DNA of 64,000 bases from JADFOJ01 sp041580235 (GTDB lineage: Bacteria; Planctomycetota; Phycisphaerae; Phycisphaerales; SM1A02): contig JBFGEG010000003.1 of NCBI GenBank assembly GCA_041580235.1, positions 1 to 64,000 of the forward strand, in the 5' to 3' direction. Positions within the stretch are counted from its first letter, which is position 1; every line of letters starts with the position of its first letter. The notes under the pieces were generated by a model. It saw only the letters and a program-made list of their open reading frames with translations, was not told where the DNA came from and ran no database searches. This document shows positions 18,429-26,975 of this stretch, one piece after another. A program made the position numbers and the translations under genes.

Positions 18429-19823
18429 CTACGGGCACGCGCCCCAGCTGCCCAGCAGAGTCAGGAAGTCGGCGATGCCGATCGTGCCGTCGGCGTCGAT
18501 GTCACAGGAGCCGGCGCTGCCCCACCGGCCCAGCAACGCGAGAAAGTCGGCGATGCCGACGCTGCCGTCCTCGGCCCCGCCGCAGTCGGCGGGGCAGCAG
18601 GCCGTCTCGAAGACATGGGCCGCACCCGCATCGGGTCCGCTGTCGTCGTCCTGGTCGGCCCCGACCACGATGCCGTCGCCGCCGATCGCGACCGATGCGC
18701 CGAAGTGATCCAGGGCGGCCCCGTTGGGATCCAGAAGCTTGCGCTGCTGGGTCCACGCCGATCCGTTGAGCTCGAACACGTAGGCGGAGCCCGATCCGTC
18801 GCCGTTGTCGTCGTCGACGAAGGCCCCGATCACCGCGGTGCCGCCGGCGACCGCGACCGCGTGACCGAAGCGGTCGCCCGCCTCGCCGTCGCCGGCCAGC
18901 AGCTTCTGCTGCTGGCTCCAGCGTGCGTCGTCGGATGCGAAGACGTACGCCGAGCCGGACCCGTCTCCGTTGTCGTCGTCAATGCTGGCCCCGACCACGG
19001 CGACGCCGGCGTCGACCGCGACCGCGACCCCGAAGTGATCACCCGCCGACCCGTCGGAGGCCAGCAGCTTCTGCTGCTGGGCCCAGACCGATCCGTCGTG
19101 GCGAAAGACGTAGGCGGACCCCGCGCTGGGCCCCGGATCGTCGTCAAAGTACGCTCCGATGACGGCGACGTCGCCGTCCAGCGCCACCGATATGCCGAAC
19201 TGGTCATGTGCTGCGCCGTCGTCCGGCAGGAGCTTTTGCTCCTGGTTCCACGTCGAGCCGTCATAGCGGAACACGTAGGCTGAGCCCGAGAAGGTCCCGT
19301 TGTCGCCGTCCTGGTTCGAGCCGACCAGCACCGCGTCACCGCTGGCGGCCACCGAGATCCCGAACTTGTCATTGGCGTCGCCGCCGTCCGGCAGGAGCTT
19401 CTGCTGCGGGTTCCACGCCGTCCCGTCGTGCCGGAAGACGTAGGCCGCCCCGGCCGTGACCCCGTTGGCGCTGTCGGCGAACGCGCCGACCACGATGACG
19501 TCGCCGCTGACGGCGACCGTGTATCCGAACAGAGCGCCCTCGGCCGCGTCCGGGGCTTCGAGTCGCTGCGAGAGTGACCACACCGCACCGTCGAACGCGA
19601 AGACGTACGCCGCGCCGGCATTGGTGCCGGCCCCGTCGTCGCGGTGGGCGCCGATCACGGCCCAGACCCCGTCCGCCGCGGCCGAGACGCCGAAGTGATC
19701 GCCGCCGGCCCCCTCGGCCGCCAGAAGCTCGGTGATATCACAGGCGCCGCGGCACACCCCGGCCGCCACCATCGAGCCGGCCAGCAGCACTGTAGCAGAC
19801 GTGGTCCCGGCGCGTACCCGCAT
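18429..19823 (-). CDS. secreted FG-GAP beta-propeller protein with dockerin tail
   Basis: 464 residues. A signal peptide (SATVLLAGSMVAAGVCRGA) is followed by about seven repeats of some 50 residues, each containing GDxFGxxVA, VIGAxxDDD and GSAYVF, which is an FG-GAP/integrin-alpha-like propeller with calcium loops (DDDNGDGSGSAY). The tail carries two dockerin-type loops, the first one degenerate (GGAEDGSVGIADFLALLGRW) and the second intact (DIDADGTIGIADFLTLLGSW), ending ACP. The repeats are similar enough at DNA level to suggest recent expansion. No known enzyme motif is present. It is probably extracellular and may bind a surface or matrix ligand. Confidence 0.88.
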   Translation of the reverse strand: MRVRAGTTSATVLLAGSMVAAGVCRGACDITELLAAEGAGGDHFGVSAAADGVWAVIGAHRDDGAGTNAGAAYVFAFDGAVWSLSQRLEAPDAAEGALFGYTVAVSGDVIVVGAFADSANGVTAGAAYVFRHDGTAWNPQQKLLPDGGDANDKFGISVAASGDAVLVGSNQDGDNGTFSGSAYVFRYDGSTWNQEQKLLPDDGAAHDQFGISVALDGDVAVIGAYFDDDPGPSAGSAYVFRHDGSVWAQQQKLLASDGSAGDHFGVAVAVDAGVAVVGASIDDDNGDGSGSAYVFASDDARWSQQQKLLAGDGEAGDRFGHAVAVAGGTAVIGAFVDDDNGDGSGSAYVFELNGSAWTQQRKLLDPNGAALDHFGASVAIGGDGIVVGADQDDDSGPDAGAAHVFETACCPADCGGAEDGSVGIADFLALLGRWGSAGSCDIDADGTIGIADFLTLLGSWGACP

Positions 19824-19876
19824 CGGCCTTTCCTCCCCTCCCGCGCGACACCGATTGATTATAGATGGGGCGAGAC

Positions 19877-20350
19877 CTACGGAATCGTCCGCTCCGGCGG
19901 CGGCAGCTCACCGAGGTAGAGCACCTCCAGCGCGGGTCCCAGACCGGGCACGTCGAAGTAGTAGAACGCGCCGCCGTTGCCGATCTCGCCGCCCTGGATG
20001 ATCGTGCGGCCCTGACGCAGCAGCGCGTCGCGCGCCGCCTCCATCGCGGCGCGGGTCGGATACAGCAGGCAGGTGTGATGGAAGCCCTCGCCGTGCTCGC
20101 GCAGATGCTCCTCATACACGCTCTGGCCGGAGACCGGCGTGAGCAGCTCGAGGTGCGAGTCGCCGACCTGGGCGATCGCCACCTTGAACGTGATCGAGGT
20201 GTCCTGGCCGCGAAGCCGGCACGATTCAGGCGTGATCGTCCAGACTCCGAAGCTCACGCCCAGCATCTCGGCGAGCGACCGGGCGGTTCGGTCCATGTCA
20301 CGAACGACAAAGCAGGCGTGATGCAGCGTGGCGCAGTCGATGACGGACAT
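19877..20350 (-). CDS. VOC-superfamily protein (glyoxalase/epimerase-like)
   Basis: About 157 residues, one pair of beta-alpha-beta-beta-beta units. Metal-ligand positions of the vicinal-oxygen-chelate fold are visible: His in ATLHHACFVV, Glu in DSHLELLTP, His in EGFHHTCLL and Glu in PALEVLYLG. This pattern and the length are closest to methylmalonyl-CoA epimerase, but glyoxalase I-like or dioxygenase-like roles cannot be told apart by eye. The start is ATG 20350; an ATG at 20377, two bases after the rho stop, is an alternative. It is the last gene of the rho unit. Confidence 0.75.
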   Translation of the reverse strand: MSVIDCATLHHACFVVRDMDRTARSLAEMLGVSFGVWTITPESCRLRGQDTSITFKVAIAQVGDSHLELLTPVSGQSVYEEHLREHGEGFHHTCLLYPTRAAMEAARDALLRQGRTIIQGGEIGNGGAFYYFDVPGLGPALEVLYLGELPPPERTIP

Positions 20351-20379
20351 GGGCACCCGAGCCCCCGACCTGGTCATGG

Positions 20380-21804
20380 TCAGCCGAGGTTCATGGTCAT
20401 CAGGAATTCAGCGTTGGACTTGGTCTTGGTCATGCGGCCGCGGAGAAGCTCCATGGCCTCGACCACCGACATGTCGCTGACGACCTTGCGCAGACGGGTG
20501 ACGAGGTCGAGCTCCTTGGGATCGAGCAGCAGCTCCTCGCGTCGCGTGCCGCTGGCGGAGATGTCGATGGCAGGCCAGATGCGCTTCTCGACCAGCTTGC
20601 GGGTCAGGTGAAGCTCGGCGTTGCCGGTGCCCTTGAACTCCTCGAAGATCACCTCGTCCGCCTTGGACCCGGTGTCGACCAGGGCCGTGCCGAAGATCGT
20701 CAGCGATCCGCCGTCTTCGATGTTGCGGGCGGAGCCGAAGAACTTCTTGGGCTTGATCAATGCCTGCGTGTCCACGCCACCGGTCCCGATCTTGCCCGTG
20801 GACGGCATGGCGTTGTTGTATCCGCGGGCCAGACGCGTGATCGAGTCGAGCAGGATCACCACGTGATCGCCGTACTCGACCATACGTCGCGACTTCTCCA
20901 TGACCATCTCCGCGACCTGGATGTGCCGGGACGCCTCCTCGTCGAAGGTGCTGGCCACGACCTCCACCGCGTCGGGCGTGTTGCGGCGGAAGTCGGTGAC
21001 CTCTTCGGGCCGCTCGTCGACCAGCAGCACGACGACCTTGACGTCCGGGTGGTTCCTCGCGATGGCGTTGGTGATCTGCTGGAGGATGACCGTCTTGCCG
21101 GCACGCGGCGGCGAGACGATCAGGCCGCGTTGGCCGAAGCCGAACGGCGTGACGAGGTCGATGACCCGTGTCTCGAGCAGTTCCGGCTCCGTCTCGAGCA
21201 TGATCCGCTTGTCGGGGTGCAGCGGGGTCAGGTTCTCGAACGTCGGCAGATCGTGCAGCAGCGCCGGGTCGCGGCCGTTGACCTCCTCCACCCGCAGCAG
21301 CGCGAAATAGGTCTCGGTCTCCTTGGGCGGCCGGATCAGGCCGCGGACGATCTGGCCCTTGCGCAGCCCGAAACGCCGGATCTGTGAGGGGCTCACGTAG
21401 ACGTCGTCGGGCGATGGCAGATACGAGTACTCGGGGCTGCGGAGGAAGCCGAACCCGTCGGGCAGGATTGCCAGCGTTCCCTCGCCCATCATGAGGCCCT
21501 GCTTGCGGGCGCGAGCCCGCAGGACCTCGAACACCAGCTTCTGCTTGGGCAGGGATGTGTAGTCCTCGATGCCCTCCTGGCGCGCGATCTTGGCGATCTG
21601 CTCGGAGGGCATCCTTCGAAGCGTGGCGAGGCTCAGGTCGTCCTTCTTGGCGAGCTCGTACTTGCCGTGCGCCTCGTCCTCGATCGCGGCGGCCTCCGCC
21701 TCGAGCTCCTCGTCGGTGGGAACCTCGCCCGGCTGCAGCGTGACGGTCATCGCGGCGGCGCCGGGCTTCTTATTACGTCGTTTACGGTACTTTCTGGTAG
21801 CCAT
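20380..21804 (-). CDS. rho: transcription termination factor Rho
   Basis: 474 residues. An N-terminal Lys/Arg-rich segment (MATRKYRKRRNKKPG) and a helical Rho_N domain (LATLRRMPSEQIAKIARQEG) precede the cold-shock-like RNA-binding domain (GFGFLRSPEYSYLPSPDDVY). The ATPase follows with P-loop SPPRAGKT, VLLVDERPEEVTDF, the Q-loop region and R-loop MPSTGKIGTGG. The end, MTKTKSNAEFLMTMN, is typical. AGGA six bases before ATG 21804 gives the start. Rho ends transcription of untranslated RNA, and NusG, its partner, is also in the window. Confidence 0.97.
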   Translation of the reverse strand: MATRKYRKRRNKKPGAAAMTVTLQPGEVPTDEELEAEAAAIEDEAHGKYELAKKDDLSLATLRRMPSEQIAKIARQEGIEDYTSLPKQKLVFEVLRARARKQGLMMGEGTLAILPDGFGFLRSPEYSYLPSPDDVYVSPSQIRRFGLRKGQIVRGLIRPPKETETYFALLRVEEVNGRDPALLHDLPTFENLTPLHPDKRIMLETEPELLETRVIDLVTPFGFGQRGLIVSPPRAGKTVILQQITNAIARNHPDVKVVVLLVDERPEEVTDFRRNTPDAVEVVASTFDEEASRHIQVAEMVMEKSRRMVEYGDHVVILLDSITRLARGYNNAMPSTGKIGTGGVDTQALIKPKKFFGSARNIEDGGSLTIFGTALVDTGSKADEVIFEEFKGTGNAELHLTRKLVEKRIWPAIDISASGTRREELLLDPKELDLVTRLRKVVSDMSVVEAMELLRGRMTKTKSNAEFLMTMNLG

Positions 21805-22015
21805 AATGAGTCCTGGTGCTCCTGCGGTCGGCAACGCGCCGGGTGGGCTCCTGTTGGGCGTGGTGGGGTGTGGGATCGTCCGATCCAGGACGAGGCTGTA
21901 TTGCCGCGCAAGACCCTGGTTGTAAGCGGACGCGTGCGACGACGCACGATTGCTGAGGGCGGCAACCCTCGGAGTCGTCAATCGACCCAGACGTTCACCG
22001 GCAGCACGAGCCAGC

Positions 22016-22621
22016 TCAGCTCCGGCGGGTTTGAGTCGTGTCGTTCAGGATACGGCGGACCTGCTCGGTAAGCTCCTTCAGATCGCCGTTGTTGCTCACA
22101 ACATAATCGGATCTTGCACGCTTCTCGTCAAGCGGCAGTTGTGAAACTTCTCTTTTCCTCAAGTCATCCTCGGTCCATCCACGGGAGGCCGCCGCTCGAG
22201 CGAGCCTCACGGAGAGATCGGCATCGACGAAGATGACCGCATCGCACTCGGCGTCGAGGCCTGCCTCGAACAGGAGTGGTGCGTCAATCACGAGGGCCCG
22301 GGCATCACTCGGCGCGGCGTCGAAAATCTCCCGGCGACGCTGCTCGATCCACGGATGGACGAGAGATTCTAGGCGTTTCAGCTCCGGGGGACGAGAAAAG
22401 ACGATCCCGGCCACCGCGGCCCGATCGATCTCGCCCGACTCGTCGAGCACCTCCCGGCCCCACCATCCAACGATCGTCTCGCGAATCGCCGGGTCGCGCA
22501 GGGATTGCCGGGCCAGGTCATCGCTGTCGGCCACGACGCAGCCGAGCTCGGCAAGCACCCCCGCCACGGTGCTTTTGCCCGAACCCACGCCACCGGCGAC
22601 GCCGAGGATGGGAGGACTCAC
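22016..22621 (-). CDS. coaE: dephospho-CoA kinase
   Basis: 201 residues, the usual length. The P-loop GGVGSGKS is at the N-terminus (ILGVAGGVGSGKSTVAGVL). The ADSDDLAR motif and the lid with RAAASRGWTEDDLRKREVSQ follow, then the closing DYVVSNNGDLKELTEQVRRI. It phosphorylates the 3'-hydroxyl of dephospho-CoA, the last step of CoA synthesis. Its ATG at 22621 overlaps the stop of cysS by four bases, so the pair is translationally coupled; this pairing is not the usual one for coaE. Confidence 0.95.
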   Translation of the reverse strand: MSPPILGVAGGVGSGKSTVAGVLAELGCVVADSDDLARQSLRDPAIRETIVGWWGREVLDESGEIDRAAVAGIVFSRPPELKRLESLVHPWIEQRRREIFDAAPSDARALVIDAPLLFEAGLDAECDAVIFVDADLSVRLARAAASRGWTEDDLRKREVSQLPLDEKRARSDYVVSNNGDLKELTEQVRRILNDTTQTRRS

Positions 22622-24159
22622 CTGGCCACCCTGGTCCAGGTGGTCTGGCCGTCGGGCTCATCCTTGATCGCGATTCCCATCTCGATCAGCTCGTCTCGGA
22701 TGACATCGGCCTCGGCAAAGTTCCTTTGGTCGCGGGCGTTCTTGCGCTTCTTGATGAGGACTTCGATCTGCGCCTCGTCGACGCCGGCATCGCTCGTGCC
22801 GGCTTGGCCCTCGAGCTCCAGCACGCCCAGCGTCCGCAGCATGGTCCGCAGTGACTCGAGCTCGCGGGCGACACCACCGTCGCCGGTTTCGTCGCCGGCC
22901 TTGGTGTAGACGCCGACCGCCTTGTTGAGCGCGCCGATCGCACCGGCGACGTTCACGTCGTCGGACAGGGCGGTTGTGAACGTCTCGAGCGAATCGGTCA
23001 GGGGTGTCCCCCCGTCGGCGAGACCGCCCCCGCCCTCCAGCCGCGTCTCCAGTCGACCCCAGCGATCGACCATCCGTTGGGAGTCCTTGAGGCCCTGGAA
23101 CGAGAAGACCGCGTTGGAGCGGTAGTGGGTCTTGGTGAGCTCCAGACGCACCGCCGCCGGCGAGGCGCCCTGGGCCAGCAGATCGGCCAGCGTGTAGAAG
23201 TTGCCCTTGCTCTTGGACATCTTCTCCCGCTCGACGGAGAGGTGCCGCGTGTGGAACCAGTAGCGGGCGAAGAAGCGCTCGCCGGTGGCCGCGCACGCCT
23301 GGGCGATCTCGCACTCGTGGTGGGGGAAGATGTTGTCCTCGCCGCCGGAGTGAATGTCGATCACGCCGTCGGTGTCGGCGCCGAGCAGGCTCTGGGCCAT
23401 CACCGAGCACTCCAGGTGCCAGCCGGGATAACCCTCGCCCCAGGGGCTTGGCCACCGCATGATGTGCTGGTCGTCGGGCTTCCAGAGAAGAAAGTCCGCC
23501 GGGTGCTTCTTGACGGCCTGATGGGCGGCGTCGATGCGGCCGCCGGCCGCCTCGCGGAGCTTGTCGAGGCTGTTGCCGCTCAGACGCCCGTACTCGGGAA
23601 ACGAGCGCACGTCGAAGTACACCACGCCGTCATCGGCAACGTAGGCGCTGCCCTTGTTCAGCAGCGATTCGATGAGCGCGATCATCTGCGGGACGTACTG
23701 GGTCGGCCGCGGCATGAGCTCGGGGCGGGTTTCGCCCTCGAGTGCCACCTTCAGGCCCAGCCGCCGGGCGTCGGCGAGGAACGCCTCGGCGTAGTAGTCG
23801 GCGATCGCGTAGGGGTCACCGGGGTCGATGTCGCCGGCTTCACGCGGCAGCGTGCCCGCCTTCTTGGCCTCCAGCAGGCGGCGGCTGGCGACCTCCATGC
23901 GGTCCTCGCCCTCGTCGGCGGTGTCCTCGGTCATGTGGCCCACGTCGGTCATGTTCATGACGTGGGCGACCTGGTAGCCGAGCAGCTCCAGGGTGCGACG
24001 CAGCAGGTCGGCGTTGAGAAACGACCGGAAGTTCCCGATGTGCGCGAAGTCGTAGACGGTCGGCCCGCAGCTGTAGAACGTCACGCGCTTCTGCGCGGGG
24101 TCGAGCGGCGTGAAGATCTCCTCGGTGCCGGTGAGCGTGTTGTAGAGACGCAACGACAT
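22618..24159 (-). CDS. cysS: cysteinyl-tRNA synthetase
   Basis: 513 residues. The zinc ligand Cys and the HIGN version of HIGH are in YSCGPTVYDFAHIGNFRS. Other zinc ligands are in HLECSVMAQ and FPHHECEIAQ. The KMSKSKGN signature is present, then the DALR domain and the anticodon-binding C-terminus (NFAEADVIRDELIEMGIAIK). It charges tRNA-Cys. The start chosen is ATG 24159 because the family begins SLRLYNTLT; an upstream start at 24195 is weaker. coaE follows with a four-base overlap. Confidence 0.97.
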   Translation of the reverse strand: MSLRLYNTLTGTEEIFTPLDPAQKRVTFYSCGPTVYDFAHIGNFRSFLNADLLRRTLELLGYQVAHVMNMTDVGHMTEDTADEGEDRMEVASRRLLEAKKAGTLPREAGDIDPGDPYAIADYYAEAFLADARRLGLKVALEGETRPELMPRPTQYVPQMIALIESLLNKGSAYVADDGVVYFDVRSFPEYGRLSGNSLDKLREAAGGRIDAAHQAVKKHPADFLLWKPDDQHIMRWPSPWGEGYPGWHLECSVMAQSLLGADTDGVIDIHSGGEDNIFPHHECEIAQACAATGERFFARYWFHTRHLSVEREKMSKSKGNFYTLADLLAQGASPAAVRLELTKTHYRSNAVFSFQGLKDSQRMVDRWGRLETRLEGGGGLADGGTPLTDSLETFTTALSDDVNVAGAIGALNKAVGVYTKAGDETGDGGVARELESLRTMLRTLGVLELEGQAGTSDAGVDEAQIEVLIKKRKNARDQRNFAEADVIRDELIEMGIAIKDEPDGQTTWTRVAR

Positions 24160-24202
24160 CCACGAGACGGTACGAGCGCCGGCGGGTATCGGCAAGTGGT
24201 CG

Positions 24203-24790
24203 TCACGCCGGGAACCGCGGCCGGCGCGGTCGGGCGGGCTCGCCGATGCACACCTGCCCCGCCGGCAGATTGCCGAACGCGCTGGAGCGGGCGGCGAGCA
24301 GGCAGCCGTCGCCGAGGGTGACCCCGGGGCCGACGAAGGCGTCGGTCGCGATCCACACGCCCTTTCCCACGCGGATGGGGCGGCGCACGATGCGCATGTC
24401 GCGGCGGCGATAGTCGTGGGTGCCGGCGCACAGGTGCGCGTAGGGGCTCACCCGCGTCTCGTCGCCGATTTCGACGACCCCCATGCAGTTGATGATCACC
24501 TGGTGATCAATGACGACGTCGCGGCCGATCGTGAGGTTCCACGGGAAGTAGACGCGGACGGACGGCGCGATCCGAGCCGACCCGTGCACGCTCGCCCCGA
24601 AGACACGCAGCAGCAGGATCCGCCACCAGTTGAAGGGGCTGGGCCGGAACAGGAGCACCCGAGCGATCGACCAGCAGAAGCTGCCGAGCCGCTCTCCGAT
24701 CGTCTGGGGCAGAAACGCGCGACGCCGGGGATCGCGGATCTCGGTAGGGGCCGGCTCGCCGGTCTCGACGGGAGCGGAGTTCGCAGTCAT
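24203..24790 (-). CDS. WcaF-like left-handed beta-helix acyltransferase
   Basis: 195 residues. A 30-residue polar N-terminus and a membrane-associated helix (RLGSFCWSIARVLLFRPSPF) come before hexapeptide-repeat turns (GRDVVIDHQVIINCMGVVEI, GVWIATDAFVGPGVTLGDGC). The putative catalytic His is in CAGTHDYRRRD. The end is the usual GEPARP cap. The domain is most like WcaF/colanic acid O-acetyltransferases, which acetylate a sugar with acetyl-CoA; the acceptor is unknown. Its ATG overlaps the stop of the GT2-fusion gene by four bases. It is one of three such domains in this operon. Confidence 0.85.
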   Translation of the reverse strand: MTANSAPVETGEPAPTEIRDPRRRAFLPQTIGERLGSFCWSIARVLLFRPSPFNWWRILLLRVFGASVHGSARIAPSVRVYFPWNLTIGRDVVIDHQVIINCMGVVEIGDETRVSPYAHLCAGTHDYRRRDMRIVRRPIRVGKGVWIATDAFVGPGVTLGDGCLLAARSSAFGNLPAGQVCIGEPARPRRPRFPA

Positions 24791-26322
24791 GTCAGCACCC
24801 GCTCCTTGATCGGCTTGGCCGGGTTGCCCACGAAGACCTGACCCGGCGCGAGGTCCTTGTAGGTGCTCGACCGCGCGCCGACGACGCTCAGCGACCCGAT
24901 GGTCACGCCCGGTCCGACGAAGGCGTCGGCCCCGATCCACACGTCGTCGCCGATCGTGATGGGTGAGCGGATGAGGCGGAACGAGCGATCGGTGTGGTCG
25001 TGCGTGCCGGCGCAGAGGTGGGCGTACTGGCTGATGATCGACCGCTTGCCGATCCGGATTGGGCCGAGCCCGTAAAGGATCGCGTGGTCGCCGACCGACG
25101 CTTCGTCGTCGATGTCGATCATCCACGGCACCTCGATGTGAGCCGAGGGGCGGATCGCCACGCCCTGCCCGATCCTGGCGCCGAAGAGACGCAGCAGAGA
25201 CGCACGAAAGCGGTACCAGTTGTGGAAGCTGACCCGGAAGATCGGCTTGCCCACGAGCATCCACAACGCGCGGCCGACCTTCTCCTTGAAGCTCCAGGGG
25301 CTGGCCTCCGGCTGAATCTGGACGGCGGCCTCGGCGAAGTCCGCCGACGAGCCGCCGTCGCCGCGGTCCGGGAGCATGACCGGTTCCCCGCCCTCGGCCA
25401 CGGCCAGACCGCCCTGGACCGGCGGTGGCGTGTCGTCCGGGATGGCCCGGCGGCCCCTCTGTTTCGCCTGGCGACGCAGCTCACGGAGCTTGAGCACGAC
25501 CATCGCGTCGTACATGCTGATGAAGCGGCAGAACTCCAGGCCCGCCCGGCCGTCGAGGATGCCGAGACGCAGGACGTACATGTAGAGGAACCGCCACAGC
25601 CCCGGCAGCGGCGCGTGCGGCATGACCCAGCGTTTCAGGAGGCGGCGCCGTCCCGCCGCACGTGTCAGGTGGGCCGCCTCGCTGCTCGGGTTGCCGTTAC
25701 TCATCTCCCGGAAGATCGCCCGCGCCTCCAGCGTCGAGTAGCGGTTGTGCTTGGCGTAGTAATGCTCGAGGCCGCGGCGATCGTCGTGGATCATGGCGTC
25801 ATTGATGTAGCCCACCGGCTCGTCCATGATCACGTGCTCGTGGACCTCCCGCGGCTCGTAGCGGCCCTTGCCCTTCTTGAAGAAGCGCAGGTTCCAGTTC
25901 GGGAAGAAGCCGCAGTGGCGAATGGGCTTGCCCATGAAGTACTGAACCCGATTGATGAAAAACCCATTCTCCGGCACGGTCTCCGGCGGGTGGGAGGCGG
26001 TGTCCACCAGCCGCCCGCGGAGCCGCGGCGTGATGACCTCGTCGGCGTCGACGATGAGAATCCACGGTGACTCGAAGGGCAGGTTGTCCAGCGCCCAGTT
26101 CTTCTGGCGGGCGTAACCCTCCCAGTCGTGGTGAACGACCTCGGCCCCCAGCGAGCGGGCGATCTCCTGGGTGCCGTCGGTCGAGCCGGAGTCGACGACG
26201 AAGATCTTGTTGGTCCAACCCTGCAAGGCGCGCAGGCAGTGCGGCAGGTTCACCGACTCGTTGTGGGCGATGATCATGACGTCGATCATGGCGGCACCAG
26301 GGCGTGTGCGAGCCGCGGTCAC
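24787..26322 (-). CDS. GT2 glycosyltransferase fused to a WcaF-like acyltransferase
   Basis: 511 residues. The N-terminal GT-A domain has MIIAHNESVNLPHCLRAL, VVDSGSTDGTQEIA and the metal motif ILIVDADEVITP (DxD as DAD), with a WaaE/KdtX-like second half (NLRFFKKGKGRYEPREVHEH). A charged Pro/Gly-rich linker follows at about residues 320-360. The C-terminal left-handed beta-helix has GTHDHTDRSFRLIRSPITIG and GADAFVGPGVTIGSLSVVGA. It closely resembles the single-domain enzymes on either side. One protein could thus both add and acylate a sugar. The start is GTG 26322, which overlaps the previous stop by four bases; ATG 26289 (MIDVMIIAHNE) is the alternative. Confidence 0.88.
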   Translation of the reverse strand: MTAARTRPGAAMIDVMIIAHNESVNLPHCLRALQGWTNKIFVVDSGSTDGTQEIARSLGAEVVHHDWEGYARQKNWALDNLPFESPWILIVDADEVITPRLRGRLVDTASHPPETVPENGFFINRVQYFMGKPIRHCGFFPNWNLRFFKKGKGRYEPREVHEHVIMDEPVGYINDAMIHDDRRGLEHYYAKHNRYSTLEARAIFREMSNGNPSSEAAHLTRAAGRRRLLKRWVMPHAPLPGLWRFLYMYVLRLGILDGRAGLEFCRFISMYDAMVVLKLRELRRQAKQRGRRAIPDDTPPPVQGGLAVAEGGEPVMLPDRGDGGSSADFAEAAVQIQPEASPWSFKEKVGRALWMLVGKPIFRVSFHNWYRFRASLLRLFGARIGQGVAIRPSAHIEVPWMIDIDDEASVGDHAILYGLGPIRIGKRSIISQYAHLCAGTHDHTDRSFRLIRSPITIGDDVWIGADAFVGPGVTIGSLSVVGARSSTYKDLAPGQVFVGNPAKPIKERVLT

Positions 26323-26975
26323 GCGTCGTTCCCGGCCGCGGGCGGCTCCGGGCCCGCGGCCCGCAGGGTCCGCGGGCCGGTGGGCCGGGCAGGGGTCCCC
26401 GTCGCCACGACCCACTCCGGCAGATCCTTGAAGACCGACGATCGCGCCCCCACCACGGTGCCGTCGCCGATGGTCACGCCGGGCCCGACAAAGACGTCGG
26501 CGGCCAGCCAGCAGCGGCGGCCGATCGTGATGGGCCGGGGGACCAGCGGGTGCTCGGCGTCCTCGTGGTCGTGCGTCGCCGCACAGAGATAGCCGTACTG
26601 GCTGACCGTCGAGTCGGCGCCGATGGTGATGGGGGCGACCGCGTAGATGTCAACATCGTCGCCGATGCAGGAGTTCTCATCCATCGTGAGGTTCCACGGC
26701 GCCCAGCACCGCGCCCGCGGGTAGACCCGCGCCGTGGGGTGCAGTCGGGCCCCGAAGCCGCGCAGCAGCAGGTTGCGCCACCGGTGCAGGTTACGCGGCG
26801 ACGGGCGGAACAGCACCACGTAGACGATCGACCACATCGCCCGCGCGGCGCGGTTGCCCAGGCCGTGCGGGCTGTCTCGCCGGGGGGCGGGCGCCGGCGG
26901 CGTGGACCGGGGGGGGCCGGTCGAGTCGTCGGCGGGCGGCGCCGCTGCCTGGTGATGGGCCGGGGCCGAGCTCAT
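26319..26975 (-). CDS. WcaF-like left-handed beta-helix acyltransferase
   Basis: 218 residues. A Pro/Ala-rich N-terminus of about 42 residues with no fold precedes a short helix (MWSIVYVVLFRPSPRNLHRW) and the beta-helix (GDDVDIYAVAPITIGADSTV; WLAADVFVGPGVTIGDGTVV). The catalytic-type His is in CAATHDHEDAEHPL. ATG 26975 overlaps the GT4 stop by four bases, and its own stop overlaps the next start. All three beta-helix domains share the helix with LFRPSP or a similar phrase, which suggests they arose by duplication and then diverged in N-termini. Confidence 0.85.
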   Translation of the reverse strand: MSSAPAHHQAAAPPADDSTGPPRSTPPAPAPRRDSPHGLGNRAARAMWSIVYVVLFRPSPRNLHRWRNLLLRGFGARLHPTARVYPRARCWAPWNLTMDENSCIGDDVDIYAVAPITIGADSTVSQYGYLCAATHDHEDAEHPLVPRPITIGRRCWLAADVFVGPGVTIGDGTVVGARSSVFKDLPEWVVATGTPARPTGPRTLRAAGPEPPAAGNDA

